Assembly (NCBI GenBank): GCA_018260375.1
Contig: JAGLBF010000042.1
Location: 1 to 18,079 of the forward strand
Direction of reading: 5' to 3'
Length of the DNA stretch: 18,079 bases
From: Deinococcus sp.
Lineage (GTDB): Bacteria; Deinococcota; Deinococci; Deinococcales; Deinococcaceae
Part shown: in pieces, positions 1 through 6,649 of the stretch
How the letters are laid out: every line of letters starts with the position of its first letter
How positions within the stretch are numbered: the stretch's first letter is position 1
Made by a program: the position numbers and the translations under genes
The notes under the pieces: model-generated
Told to the model about the DNA's origin: nothing
Database searches by the model: none
What the model saw: the letters and a program-made list of their open reading frames with translations, nothing else

Positions 1-16
1 CACGCCTCACCTCACC

Positions 17-46
17 TTGCATCTTATCCCTGCTGTCGTGTATACT
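17..46 (+). promoter_or_regulatory. Candidate promoter of rpmI-rplT
   Basis: A -10 box TATACT (41-46, 5 of 6 to consensus) lies 18 bp after a weak -35 TTGCAT (17-22). Transcription would start near 53 and give a leader of about 120 nt before rpmI. The operon therefore probably has its own promoter, whether or not infC lies just outside the window. Confidence 0.55.
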
Positions 47-65
47 CTGCACTTGTCCGTATATG

Positions 66-159
66 TGCGGGCCGACAAGTGGGACTAGGGCAATCAACAG
101 CGTCAGCGGGCGCGGCCCCAGTACCCCAGACAGCAACCCAATTCAGTTGGTGTTCGCTG
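66..159 (+). promoter_or_regulatory. Structured leader of rpmI-rplT (possible autoregulatory element)
   Basis: Two dyads are visible in the leader. GGGCCG (69-74) can pair with CGGCCC (113-118). CAGC-AAC-CCAA (131-141) can pair with TTGG, GTT and GCTG (147-150, 152-154, 156-159), forming an 11-bp stem with two one-base bulges and a five-base loop just upstream of the ribosome binding site. In other bacteria L20 represses its own operon by binding mRNA structures in this position. That this leader does so is inference. Confidence 0.35.
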
Positions 160-173
160 GGCTAAGGAGAAAC

Positions 174-374
174 ATGCCAAAGGTTAAGACCAAAAAAAGC
201 GCCTCGCGCCGTATTAAAATTACGGCAACGGGCAAAGTGATGGCGTTTAAGAGTGGTAAACGTCACCAAAACACTGGTAAAAGCGGCAGCGAGATCAGCA
301 ACAAGGGCAAGGGCTTTGTGCTTGCCAAGAGCGAATGGGCGCGCATGAAAGCCATGCTGCCAAGGGGGAAGTGA
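174..374 (+). CDS. rpmI: 50S ribosomal protein L35
   Basis: A 66-residue, strongly basic protein beginning MPKVKTKKSASRRIKITATGK, which is the recognisable L35 signature; the length is normal for the family (about 64-66). L35 is a small late-assembly protein of the large ribosomal subunit. The ATG at 174 follows a good Shine-Dalgarno AAGGAG (164-169). An in-frame extension back to GTG 63 is open but adds a non-L35 leader and would start close to the promoter, so I reject it. The gene is followed after 6 bp by rplT, the usual order. Both genes are probably co-transcribed from the promoter at 17-46 and end at the terminator near 779-808. Confidence 0.96.
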   Translation: MPKVKTKKSASRRIKITATGKVMAFKSGKRHQNTGKSGSEISNKGKGFVLAKSEWARMKAMLPRGK

Positions 375-380
375 GACTAG

Positions 381-752
381 ATGCCACGCGTTAAAACAGG
401 TACTATCCGCCGCCGCCGCCATAAAAAGGTTCTGAAGCGCGCTAAAGGCTTTTGGGGCTCACGCTCTAAGCAGTACAAGATGGCCTTTCAGACGCTGCTC
501 AACGCCGCGACTTATGAATACCGCGATCGCCGCAACAAGAAGCGCGATTACCGCCGCCTGTGGATTCAGCGCATCAATGCGGGTGCTCGCCTGCACGGTA
601 TGAACTACTCCACCTTTATTGCGGGGCTAAAGGCCGCTGATATCAACCTGAACCGTAAAGTTCTGGCTGACATCGCCGCCCGCGAACCCGAAGCCTTTAA
701 GTCATTGGTAGATGCTGCCAAGACTGCCCACAGCAACAAAAAAGCTGCTTAA
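381..752 (+). CDS. rplT: 50S ribosomal protein L20
   Basis: A 123-residue basic protein beginning MPRVKTGTIRRRRHKKVLKRAKGFWG, the conserved L20 start, with the typical YEYRDRRNKKRDYRRLWIQRINA block and the NRKVLADIA segment near the C-terminus. L20 is essential for early assembly of the 50S subunit, binding 23S rRNA, and in several bacteria it also represses translation of its own operon. It is slightly longer than the usual 117-119 residues because of a short Lys/Ala-rich tail. The ATG lies 6 bp after the rpmI stop, with a purine-rich GGGGAAG Shine-Dalgarno inside the end of rpmI, so the two are an operon. Confidence 0.97.
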   Translation: MPRVKTGTIRRRRHKKVLKRAKGFWGSRSKQYKMAFQTLLNAATYEYRDRRNKKRDYRRLWIQRINAGARLHGMNYSTFIAGLKAADINLNRKVLADIAAREPEAFKSLVDAAKTAHSNKKAA

Positions 753-778
753 GATTTAGGGCAGGCTACATAGGAAAG

Positions 779-808
779 CCGTTCTCCGTATTGGAGAGCG
801 GTTTTTAT
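779..808 (+). terminator. Rho-independent terminator of rpmI-rplT
   Basis: CCGTTCTCC (779-787) pairs with GGAGAGCGG (793-801), nine pairs including one G-U, around a five-base loop. It is followed immediately by TTTTTATT. It lies 27 bp after the rplT stop. Confidence 0.9.
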
Positions 809-810
809 TA

Positions 811-1122
811 TTTAGTATCCGGTAGTAGAGAAGCACCTGAGCGTTGATAAGCATTACGGAAAATTAGTTATAAGTATATCTTCTTAGTTTGCCATAGGGC
901 AGGCAACTAAGGCAACCAGAGTACAACGAATTAAACGGAATCCGTATGCTGTTCCCACTCGCATCCGCTCGGATTGATTCGGAAGTACGCCAAATCAATC
1001 GGAATCCGTATGACATCGCGAAATGTGTATGTGTTGCTACGCCCGGCGCCCTTCTTTTTCTCAGGCCTAATAGTGATATTGATAGCAATGTACACTGTAG
1101 CGACTGTCTGGATTTGTCTTGA
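811..1122. other. Intergenic region between rplT and ftsK ends
   Basis: No gene is recognised between these convergent genes. The region holds a hairpin (883-893 pairing with 902-911, one bulge) without a U-tract on either strand, and a half copy of the dispersed repeat at 936-1011. Open frames here (974-1291 +, 864-1133 -) read through the repeat and have no protein-like character. No clear ftsK terminator was found. Confidence 0.5.
936..1011 (+). repeat. Dispersed palindromic repeat, unit B only
   Basis: The 64-bp unit B (948-1011) matches the second half of the full copies at 10361-10496 and 15660-15794. It is preceded by CGGAATCCGTAT (936-947), the same 12 bases that end the unit (1000-1011), so the unit is bracketed by direct repeats. 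Its hairpin has arms GATTGATT (972-979) and AATCAATC (993-1000) around the 13-nt loop CGGAAGTACGCCA. Unit A is absent here. Confidence 0.85.
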
Positions 1123-4100
1123 TCACTTGCCAAAATACTCAGGCAGGTCTTCGCGGTTAATCAGCACATCACGGGGTTTGCTGCCCTGGTGTTTGCTGAC
1201 AATGCCCATGGCTTCTAGCATGTCCATCAGCTTGCCAGCGCGGGCGTGCCCTACGCTCAGGCGGCGTTGTAACCTGCTCACGCTGCCCTGACCTTCCTCT
1301 ATGCAGATTTCGGCTGCCTGGCGCAGGTAGGGGTCAGAAAAGTCCATATTGGCACTGCCCGCGCTGCTGCTGCCCGATTCAATGGCACCGTCAAAGTCAG
1401 GGCCGTAGAGCTCTACAAACTGGTCATCAAAAACCTGGCGCCGCAGCTCGTCGCTGATGCGTACAGACTCGGCTTCGCTGATGTAGGGGCCTTGCAAGCG
1501 CACAGGCTTGATGAGTCCAGGCTGATAAAAGAGCATGTCGCCCATGCCAGTCAGCCGCTCGGCCCCCATCGCGTCCAAAATGGTGCGGCTGTCGTGGCTG
1601 CTGCTCACGGCAAAGGCGATGCGGGCAGGCACGTTCACCTTGATCAGGCTGGTCAGAATGTCCACGCTGGGGCGCTGGGTCGCCAGTATCAGGTGCATGC
1701 CGGTAGCGCGGGCCATCTGTGCTAGGCGCATAATCGCCGACTCTACCTCTTTGGGGCTGGTGATCATCAGGTCGGCGAGTTCGTCAATAATGATCACCAG
1801 GTGCGGCAGTTCGGGCTCGTGAATCTGGCGCATTTTGGTGTTGAACTGCTCTAGATTTTTGGCCCCGACCTGGCTCATCATCTTGTAGCGCCGCTCCATA
1901 TGGGCCACTGCGCCCAGCAACACTCCCGCCGCGTCTACCGGGTTGGTGACTACGCCGCGCACCAGGTGAGGAATGCCGTCATAGGGGGTCAGTTCTACCA
2001 TCTTGGGGTCAATCATCAAAAAGCGCAGCTCGGTGGGCAAGTAGCGGTACAGCAGTGAGGTGATCAGCGTGTTGACGCATACCGACTTGCCCGCGCCCGT
2101 AGAGCCGGCGATAAGCAGGTGGGGCATTTTGGCGAGGTCACCCACCATCAGCTCGCCGTCAATAGATTTGCCGAGCAAGATGGGCAACTTGGCGCGCGAG
2201 TTTTTCCAGGCCGGCGAATTGATGGCGCTGTGAAAGTTCACGGGTTCGCGCTCGGTGTTAGGCACCTCTAGCCCAATCACACTTTTGCCCGGCACAGGCG
2301 CTTCTACGCGCACGCCGCCTACCGCCAGAGCCCGGGCTAGGTCGTTGCTGAGGCTGGCAATGCGGCTTATTTTTTCGCCAGGGGCCGGCTCTATTTCGTA
2401 GCGGGTAACGGTGGGGCCGCGTGCAAAGTCCACCACGCGGGCAGAGAGGCCAAACTGGGCCAGGGTTTCGTTGATCAGACCTGCGCGCTGTCTGGCGGCG
2501 ATATCAAGCTGAATGGTGTTGTGCGCCTCAGGAGGTAGAGGGTCAAGTAGAGACTCGTCAGGCAGAGCCATCTCTAGTGCGCCTTGTTGGGGCCTGCGGC
2601 GCGTGGCAGGAGTGGACACTGCCGCGCTGGGCTCTTCTTGCCAGGGCAGGGTGTCAGCCTCAAGCTTGCGGCCTGTAGGCAGCGGCAGGTCGTCACGTTC
2701 ATCATGGACTGAGCCCTGTGGTTCAAGCACAGCAACAGCAGCCGTGGGGCGCTGAGTGTGGGGCTGTTGCTGGAGTTGCTGCGGGCCACTGGTGGCTGAC
2801 ATCACAGGCACGGCGGCAGGTGGCTGACCCAGTGCGCCTATAAGGGGCGGCTGGTGACTGGCAGCGGCTGGGCGCTGGGCTGTGTGGGGCAGCGAGAGGT
2901 TGTCCGCATCTGGGTTATCTGTGTCTGGATTGGCTGCAGTTGGGGTAGCTCTGTGTGGGTGGTCTGTCTCTGGCGGCGTTTGTTGCTCGCGTGCTTGTTC
3001 CTGGGTGGCGGCGGCGTATTTGGCCCACGCTTCATGCTGCGCCAGGGTTTCATCAGGGTCAGCGAGCAGCGCCTTGACAGCTTCCTGGGCGGCGGGGGGC
3101 GGGCCAGCGTCAAAGCTCGCCGCCAGTGCAGGCCAGCCCTGGTAGTGCTGGGCACGCTCTTGCCAGGCATAAAACTGCTCGCTCGCCTCTTGCCAGTCTT
3201 CCAAACGGGCTTCATGCTGCTCGTACTCATGGCTCAGCACCTGTGCGCTGAGGTCAGGGGCTCGCAGGACGTCGGTGGCCTGTTGGCAGCTGCGCTCCAG
3301 GGCGCTTAGGCGCGTACACAGCCGCTGCAACTCCATGACCATGCTCTGGCGCACCCGCTCTAGCGCGGCAGATACAGTGGTGGTGGGCAGCTCATAGCCC
3401 AGTTCATGCTGCTGTGTGCGGATGCGGCGCAAGAGGGCCTGAGCCTGCGCGGCTTCGGGTGGAGCTTCATGGCTGACATCCTGCTGTAAGGTGGTGGCAG
3501 CGGCCCGCACAAAGGTCTGGCGCAAGTTTTGAGCGTGATCTAGCTCCGTCGCCGCTTCTTCAAACCCGTCTTCTTTGAGGCCACGCAGTTTTTTGTGGGT
3601 GGCACGACTGTGTTGGTGCCAGGCTTTTAGCTCATCGTTACCAGGGTAGAGCCTGAGCAGCGCAGCGAGTTGCTGTTGGTGGGCCGCGTGGCCCTGGCGC
3701 AGTTCGCCGATGTACTGCGACTTCTCGCGCCCCTGTGCACGGCCCTCTTGGGCGCGGCGTACGGCGCTGACCAAGCGTCTTGTCAGGCCAATCAGCCCGC
3801 GAAAAAATCCCTTGAGCAGGCTAAATGGTCGCATATTGAGTATAACTTCTAGCCCCAGTGTCAGCGTCACCAGGGGCCAGACCGCCGCCAAGTAAGACAG
3901 CGGATGCAGTGGCCCCATCAGCACCGCCGCCAGCCTGCCCGCTCCCTGCGCCGCAAAGACCTGTTGCAGGCACAGCAAAGAGATAACCACCACTACGCTG
4001 CCCATGACCCTGCGGCTGAGGTTTCGCAGCGGGCGGCCTAGAAATATCAGCAGCCCGTAGCACAGCGGCACGGCAGGCAGGGTGTACGCGGCCCAGATTA

Positions 4101-4263
4101 GCCAGGTGAGCAGCTCTTTACGCAGCAGCATCATGATGCCCAGGCCGCCTGTGGGCATCAGTAAGGTGGCCAGCAAAAAGAGGCCAAAGGCGAAAAGTAC
4201 CAGCCCAATGGCCTCACCGTCAAAGCGGCTCGGGGGCGGGGCTGGTTTTTTCGCCTTTGTCAT
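1123..4263 (-). CDS. ftsK: DNA translocase FtsK/SpoIIIE family
   Basis: A 1046-residue protein. FtsK-type motors anchor at the division septum and pump chromosomal DNA during segregation, activating dimer resolution in many bacteria. Four N-terminal membrane helices are visible at about 17-37, 50-76, 86-104 and 120-143. A long Gln/Ala/Pro-rich, partly coiled linker follows (about 145-570). The motor carries Walker A GSTGAGKS at 720-727 (K726) and Walker B VIIIDE at 823-828 (D827, E828). The last 70 residues are the winged-helix gamma domain (AAEICIEEGQGSVSRLQRRL), which normally reads KOPS-like sequences. The length is between SpoIIIE (about 790) and E. coli FtsK (about 1330), most of the difference being linker. 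The start ATG 4263 has only AAAGG touching it, but a TAGAAT box lies 6 nt upstream, so the mRNA may be leaderless. Confidence 0.95.
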   Translation of the reverse strand: MTKAKKPAPPPSRFDGEAIGLVLFAFGLFLLATLLMPTGGLGIMMLLRKELLTWLIWAAYTLPAVPLCYGLLIFLGRPLRNLSRRVMGSVVVVISLLCLQQVFAAQGAGRLAAVLMGPLHPLSYLAAVWPLVTLTLGLEVILNMRPFSLLKGFFRGLIGLTRRLVSAVRRAQEGRAQGREKSQYIGELRQGHAAHQQQLAALLRLYPGNDELKAWHQHSRATHKKLRGLKEDGFEEAATELDHAQNLRQTFVRAAATTLQQDVSHEAPPEAAQAQALLRRIRTQQHELGYELPTTTVSAALERVRQSMVMELQRLCTRLSALERSCQQATDVLRAPDLSAQVLSHEYEQHEARLEDWQEASEQFYAWQERAQHYQGWPALAASFDAGPPPAAQEAVKALLADPDETLAQHEAWAKYAAATQEQAREQQTPPETDHPHRATPTAANPDTDNPDADNLSLPHTAQRPAAASHQPPLIGALGQPPAAVPVMSATSGPQQLQQQPHTQRPTAAVAVLEPQGSVHDERDDLPLPTGRKLEADTLPWQEEPSAAVSTPATRRRPQQGALEMALPDESLLDPLPPEAHNTIQLDIAARQRAGLINETLAQFGLSARVVDFARGPTVTRYEIEPAPGEKISRIASLSNDLARALAVGGVRVEAPVPGKSVIGLEVPNTEREPVNFHSAINSPAWKNSRAKLPILLGKSIDGELMVGDLAKMPHLLIAGSTGAGKSVCVNTLITSLLYRYLPTELRFLMIDPKMVELTPYDGIPHLVRGVVTNPVDAAGVLLGAVAHMERRYKMMSQVGAKNLEQFNTKMRQIHEPELPHLVIIIDELADLMITSPKEVESAIMRLAQMARATGMHLILATQRPSVDILTSLIKVNVPARIAFAVSSSHDSRTILDAMGAERLTGMGDMLFYQPGLIKPVRLQGPYISEAESVRISDELRRQVFDDQFVELYGPDFDGAIESGSSSAGSANMDFSDPYLRQAAEICIEEGQGSVSRLQRRLSVGHARAGKLMDMLEAMGIVSKHQGSKPRDVLINREDLPEYFGK

Positions 4264-4275
4264 ACCTTTATTCTA
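4264..4275 (-). promoter_or_regulatory. Candidate leaderless -10 box of ftsK
   Basis: On the minus strand TAGAAT (4275-4270) lies 6 nt before the ftsK ATG. This fits the TAnnnT box placed just before the start codon that is typical of Deinococcus leaderless mRNAs. No convincing -35 is visible. Confidence 0.4.
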
Positions 4276-4701
4276 ACCTGATATTTACCACAATAGTGCG
4301 CCCTGAGCAGCCTCACAAAGCAGGCCAGAACATCAACATAGATATATCGGCAATAATAAGGCTGGACGTGAACACCATGTGTTTTGTCTTTTTCGTGTGC
4401 TGGACAGTATTTATTAAATGTACTTATAGGACACTTCAGCTTCGTTAGGCCATAAAGGAGACGAGGAAAAGCGTACAGCTTGCCATTGTTTTCTGTTTTA
4501 AGAGTAAACCCTTTAATACGGACTGCGCTCCATTCCAGCACAGGCACACAGGCACCGTCTGCGCTTGCCTCTCACGCAATCTGTACTGTTTTTATTCCCG
4601 CTGTTCAAGTCTCATGACGTGTTTAACAAGGTGCAAGTCAGAATACGATACCTCTCTGTACGATGCCTTAGACTCAAGCTGAGAAGTCAAGCTGACTGCT
4701 G
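4276..4701. other. Intergenic region upstream of ftsK and the JAMM gene
   Basis: About 430 bp between two divergent genes, more AT-rich than its surroundings. Apart from the unit A repeat at 4516-4586 and the two promoter boxes at its edges I see no gene. The open frames across it (4257-4448 +, 4260-4547 -, 4592-4840 -) show no family resemblance. Confidence 0.5.
4516..4586 (+). repeat. Dispersed palindromic repeat, unit A (diverged, solo)
   Basis: It starts with ATACGGACTGCGCTCC, then ATTCCAGCACAG, matching unit A of the full copies, and ends with a degenerate inverted end (CGCAATCTGTAC) that matches 9 of 12 bases of the complement of its start. It is 71 bp, the size of a complete unit A, with a diverged interior. 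It shares the variant CTCC(A/G)TTCCAGCACAG with the copy at 5138, so these two form a subfamily on both sides of the JAMM gene. Confidence 0.75.
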
Positions 4702-4707
4702 TATGCT
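4702..4707 (+). promoter_or_regulatory. Candidate leaderless -10 box of the JAMM gene
   Basis: TATGCT lies 8 nt before the ATG at 4716, which itself has no Shine-Dalgarno. The spacing fits transcription starting at the ATG. No good -35 is visible. Confidence 0.4.
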
Positions 4708-4715
4708 CAGTGCCT

Positions 4716-5138
4716 ATGGCTGAAGTGCTCACTCCCCCCGCGCTGTACCTGCCTGGCGTGCTGCGCCGCGCCGTGTGGCAAGAGGCCCAGCACGCCGCCC
4801 CCCAGGAGTGCGTGGGGCTGCTCGGGGGACATAAGGCCATTACATATTGGCAAGCTCAGCAAGTCTATGCGCTGAGCAACGTAGCCCCGCGCCCTGAAGC
4901 CGAGTACCTGGCAGACCCGCGCCAGACCTGGAAAGTTCTGCGTCAGTTGCGGGGAGCAGGACAGGACTTGGTTGGCGTGTATCACAGCCACCCACGCGGC
5001 CCCGCCCATTACAGCCCCAGTGACCAGGCGCAGGCGGCTTACGAAGTGCCTCACCTTATAGCCGACTTGGCAAGTGGTCAACTGCTCGCCTACTGGTTGC
5101 CCGCTGGTGTTAGCTGCCCTCTACTTAAAGATGTATGA
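4716..5138 (+). CDS. JAMM/MPN (JAB) domain metalloprotease
   Basis: A 140-residue single-domain protein. The JAMM zinc motif is complete: Glu31 in PQECVGLLGG, then His90-x-His92, seven residues, Ser100-x-x-Asp103 (HSHPRGPAHYSPSD). JAMM enzymes are zinc isopeptidases or peptidases. Stand-alone prokaryotic forms act on ubiquitin-like sulfur carriers, and one in Thermus releases TtuB from conjugates. A similar role is plausible but inferred, since no ubiquitin-like or E1-like gene is in the window. There is no signal peptide, so it is cytoplasmic. I chose ATG 4716 because a TAnnnT box sits 8 nt upstream; GTG 4710 would add two residues. The gene lies alone, between two copies of a repeat subfamily, and its stop codon shares its last A with the downstream repeat. 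Confidence 0.88.
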   Translation: MAEVLTPPALYLPGVLRRAVWQEAQHAAPQECVGLLGGHKAITYWQAQQVYALSNVAPRPEAEYLADPRQTWKVLRQLRGAGQDLVGVYHSHPRGPAHYSPSDQAQAAYEVPHLIADLASGQLLAYWLPAGVSCPLLKDV

Positions 5139-5218
5139 TACTGTCTGCGCTCCGTTCCAGCACAGTAATACAGCACGGTAGGAAAAGTGCCGCCTGCGCC
5201 ACCGCAAAACGCGTACGT
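5138..5218 (+). repeat. Dispersed palindromic repeat, unit A (variant with insertion)
   Basis: It begins ATACTGTCTGCGCTCC, then GTTCCAGCACAGT, carries about 13 extra bases, and returns to the family at GGAAAAGTGCCGCCTGCG. The distal end is diverged, so its boundary is approximate. Its first base is the last base of the JAMM gene stop codon (TGA 5136-5138). Confidence 0.65.
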
Positions 5219-5254
5219 TTGCCCCTTACCTGTGCGTTGTTATAGCAGTAATGA

Positions 5255-6172
5255 TCAGTGCACCGCGGCGGCGTTGGCCATCGTCAGCACGCGGCGGGCG
5301 CTTAAAAAGCGGCTGGCCCAGTACCGGCTGTTTAGGTCATCAATGGCAACGCGGCCTGCGTACGAGTTGGCGTTGATAAATTCATTGCCGCCTAGCGAAA
5401 TACCCACGTGGGTCACGCGGCCGCGTCCCTCAGTGTCAAAGAAAACCAGGTCGCCAGGCTGAATTTGCTGGCGACCTATGGGTTGACCTATTTGGGCCTG
5501 AGCGGCACTGGTGCGGGGCAGATTAAGCCCCAGTGGTGTAAAGACTTGCAGTACAAAACCGCTGCAATCGGTACCGCTACGGTTTTGGGCGCCCCACACA
5601 TACGGCACGCCCAACAAGCTCTGTGCATTAGAGACCCAGTCTTGCGTGCTGACAGGCATACTGACAGCCTGGGTGGGGGCAGCCTGAGCCTGGGCAGCCT
5701 GTGCGCTGGCTTGCTGCGCCATCACCGTGGGGGCGGCGTCCTGGGGAACGCTAGGCGCGGCAGCCGTGACCTTGATGACCGGTACGGGAGGAGTCGCTAA
5801 GGCGCTCATCTGCGGTGCGGCGCTGTTGGGGGTGAGGCGCAGCAGTTGGCCTATTTCTAGGTGCGGGTCGCTCATGCCGTTAAAGCTCAGCAGCGCGTCT
5901 ACGCTCAGGCCGCTGCGCCGGGCCACTGAGTACGCGGTGTCGCCCTTGACAACCGTGTAGGTGGGTGGGGTCACCAAAAGAAGCTGGCCAACTTCAAGCG
6001 CGGGGCTGCTGAGGTGGTTGAGGCTCAGCAGTTGGTCTACATTAAGGCCATAACGCTTGGCCAAGCTATAGGCCGTATCACCTTTAGTGACGGTGTAGAT
6101 AGGGCCAGTAGGGAGCGCCGAAGCCAAACCAGATACGCTGAGCAGGAACGCAAAAAGCAGTTTTCGGTACAC
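5255..6172 (-). CDS. Secreted LysM-LysM-NlpC/P60 cell-wall hydrolase
   Basis: A 305-residue exported protein. It has a signal peptide (YRKLLFAFLLSVSGLASA, 2-19), two LysM peptidoglycan-binding modules (about 25-68 and 71-114, each with YTV-KGDTAYS), an Ala/Gln/Pro-rich linker (about 115-175) and a C-terminal NlpC/P60 domain (about 178-295). NlpC/P60 enzymes cut peptide stems of peptidoglycan. The nucleophile is Cys203 (GTDCSGFV) and the general base His255 (VTHVGI). The third polar position, usually His, is Asn267 (FINANS), which occurs in some members. The start is GTG 6172, chosen because GAGG lies five bases upstream and the signal peptide begins there; an in-frame extension to 6310 has no signal-peptide logic. 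A 14-bp inverted repeat brackets its likely promoter. The role is probably cell-wall remodelling at growth or division. Confidence 0.92.
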   Translation of the reverse strand: MYRKLLFAFLLSVSGLASALPTGPIYTVTKGDTAYSLAKRYGLNVDQLLSLNHLSSPALEVGQLLLVTPPTYTVVKGDTAYSVARRSGLSVDALLSFNGMSDPHLEIGQLLRLTPNSAAPQMSALATPPVPVIKVTAAAPSVPQDAAPTVMAQQASAQAAQAQAAPTQAVSMPVSTQDWVSNAQSLLGVPYVWGAQNRSGTDCSGFVLQVFTPLGLNLPRTSAAQAQIGQPIGRQQIQPGDLVFFDTEGRGRVTHVGISLGGNEFINANSYAGRVAIDDLNSRYWASRFLSARRVLTMANAAAVH

Positions 6173-6188
6173 AGGAACCTCGCTGAGG

Positions 6189-6260
6189 CTCAAAGCTGTT
6201 TTTAGCCGTGTGGAACTTATAAAATGCTTGAATAGGGCCAAAACATAAAACAGCTTTGAG
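6189..6260 (-). promoter_or_regulatory. 14-bp inverted repeat bracketing the LysM/NlpC promoter
   Basis: CTCAAAGCTGTTTT (6189-6202) is the exact reverse complement of AAAACAGCTTTGAG (6247-6260), with 44 bp between. On the minus strand a -10 TATAAG (6221-6216) sits inside, so one arm lies upstream of the promoter and the other in the 5' untranslated region. It may be a split operator, an mRNA or DNA cruciform, or an invertible segment. Because TTATAA is symmetric, a -10-like box reads in both directions. Confidence 0.7.
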
Positions 6261-6613
6261 GATAGGAGTTTGTGGTAATGGGTGGGCTTGAAAAACGTAA
6301 CGATAACCAACGCACAGGCTTTAAAGTCTTAAGGCTTAGATAGCTATTATCTCAGTTTCTTAAGGTCAGTTCAGAAATGAACTTCTGGTGAAGCTTTCGC
6401 CCAGTGTAACATCTTCTACCTTCTGTTTGTCTAGACTCAAGTCTAATTTTTGGCGCGCTGGGGGCCACTTGACATGTCAGCTTGGTGTCAGATTGTCGTT
6501 CTCATGTTTCTTTTAAAGCGTGTCAGCGCAGTCTAAACTCTCTGACGTTTTGTCAGTAATAGGGGACATGTTGATAAAAAGACCCTTGAAGTATTAAGAC
6601 GGCGTGGGCAGGC
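6261..6613. other. Intergenic region with TGTCAG box cluster
   Basis: No gene is visible. TGTCAG occurs at 6475, 6486, 6521 and 6551, all on the plus strand. The first two are 11 bp apart and the first is part of the palindrome TGACATGTCA (6470-6479). The last forms the dyad CTGAC-gtttt-GTCAG (6542-6556). TAGACT-ca-AGTCTA (near 6431-6445) is a further dyad, followed by a T-rich run. These look like binding sites for a regulator of the downstream MFS gene or the divergent hydrolase; the regulator is unknown. Confidence 0.45.
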
Positions 6614-6642
6614 TTGGCAGACTTGGCCTGCTGGGATAGGGT
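6614..6642 (+). promoter_or_regulatory. Promoter of the MFS exporter, leaderless type
   Basis: -35 TTGGCA (6614-6619, 5 of 6 to consensus), a 17-bp spacer, and -10 TAGGGT (6637-6642). The ATG at 6650 lies 7 nt after the -10, so transcription would start at the start codon. Confidence 0.65.
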
Positions 6643-6649
6643 AAGCGGT

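Noticed and set aside
63..173. In-frame GTG-initiated extension of rpmI
   Set aside because: The extra 37 residues are unlike L35, begin about 10 nt after the predicted transcription start, and a strong Shine-Dalgarno precedes ATG 174.
883..911. Hairpin as terminator of ftsK
   Set aside because: It is 200 bp from the ftsK stop and has no U-tract on the minus strand.
6421..6560. Radiation/desiccation response motif
   Set aside because: No TTATG with CATAA at the required spacing was found here or elsewhere; the TGTCAG boxes are different.
6614..6649. TTG start for the MFS exporter
   Set aside because: It coincides with the -35 hexamer TTGGCA, and the -10 ends 7 nt before ATG 6650.
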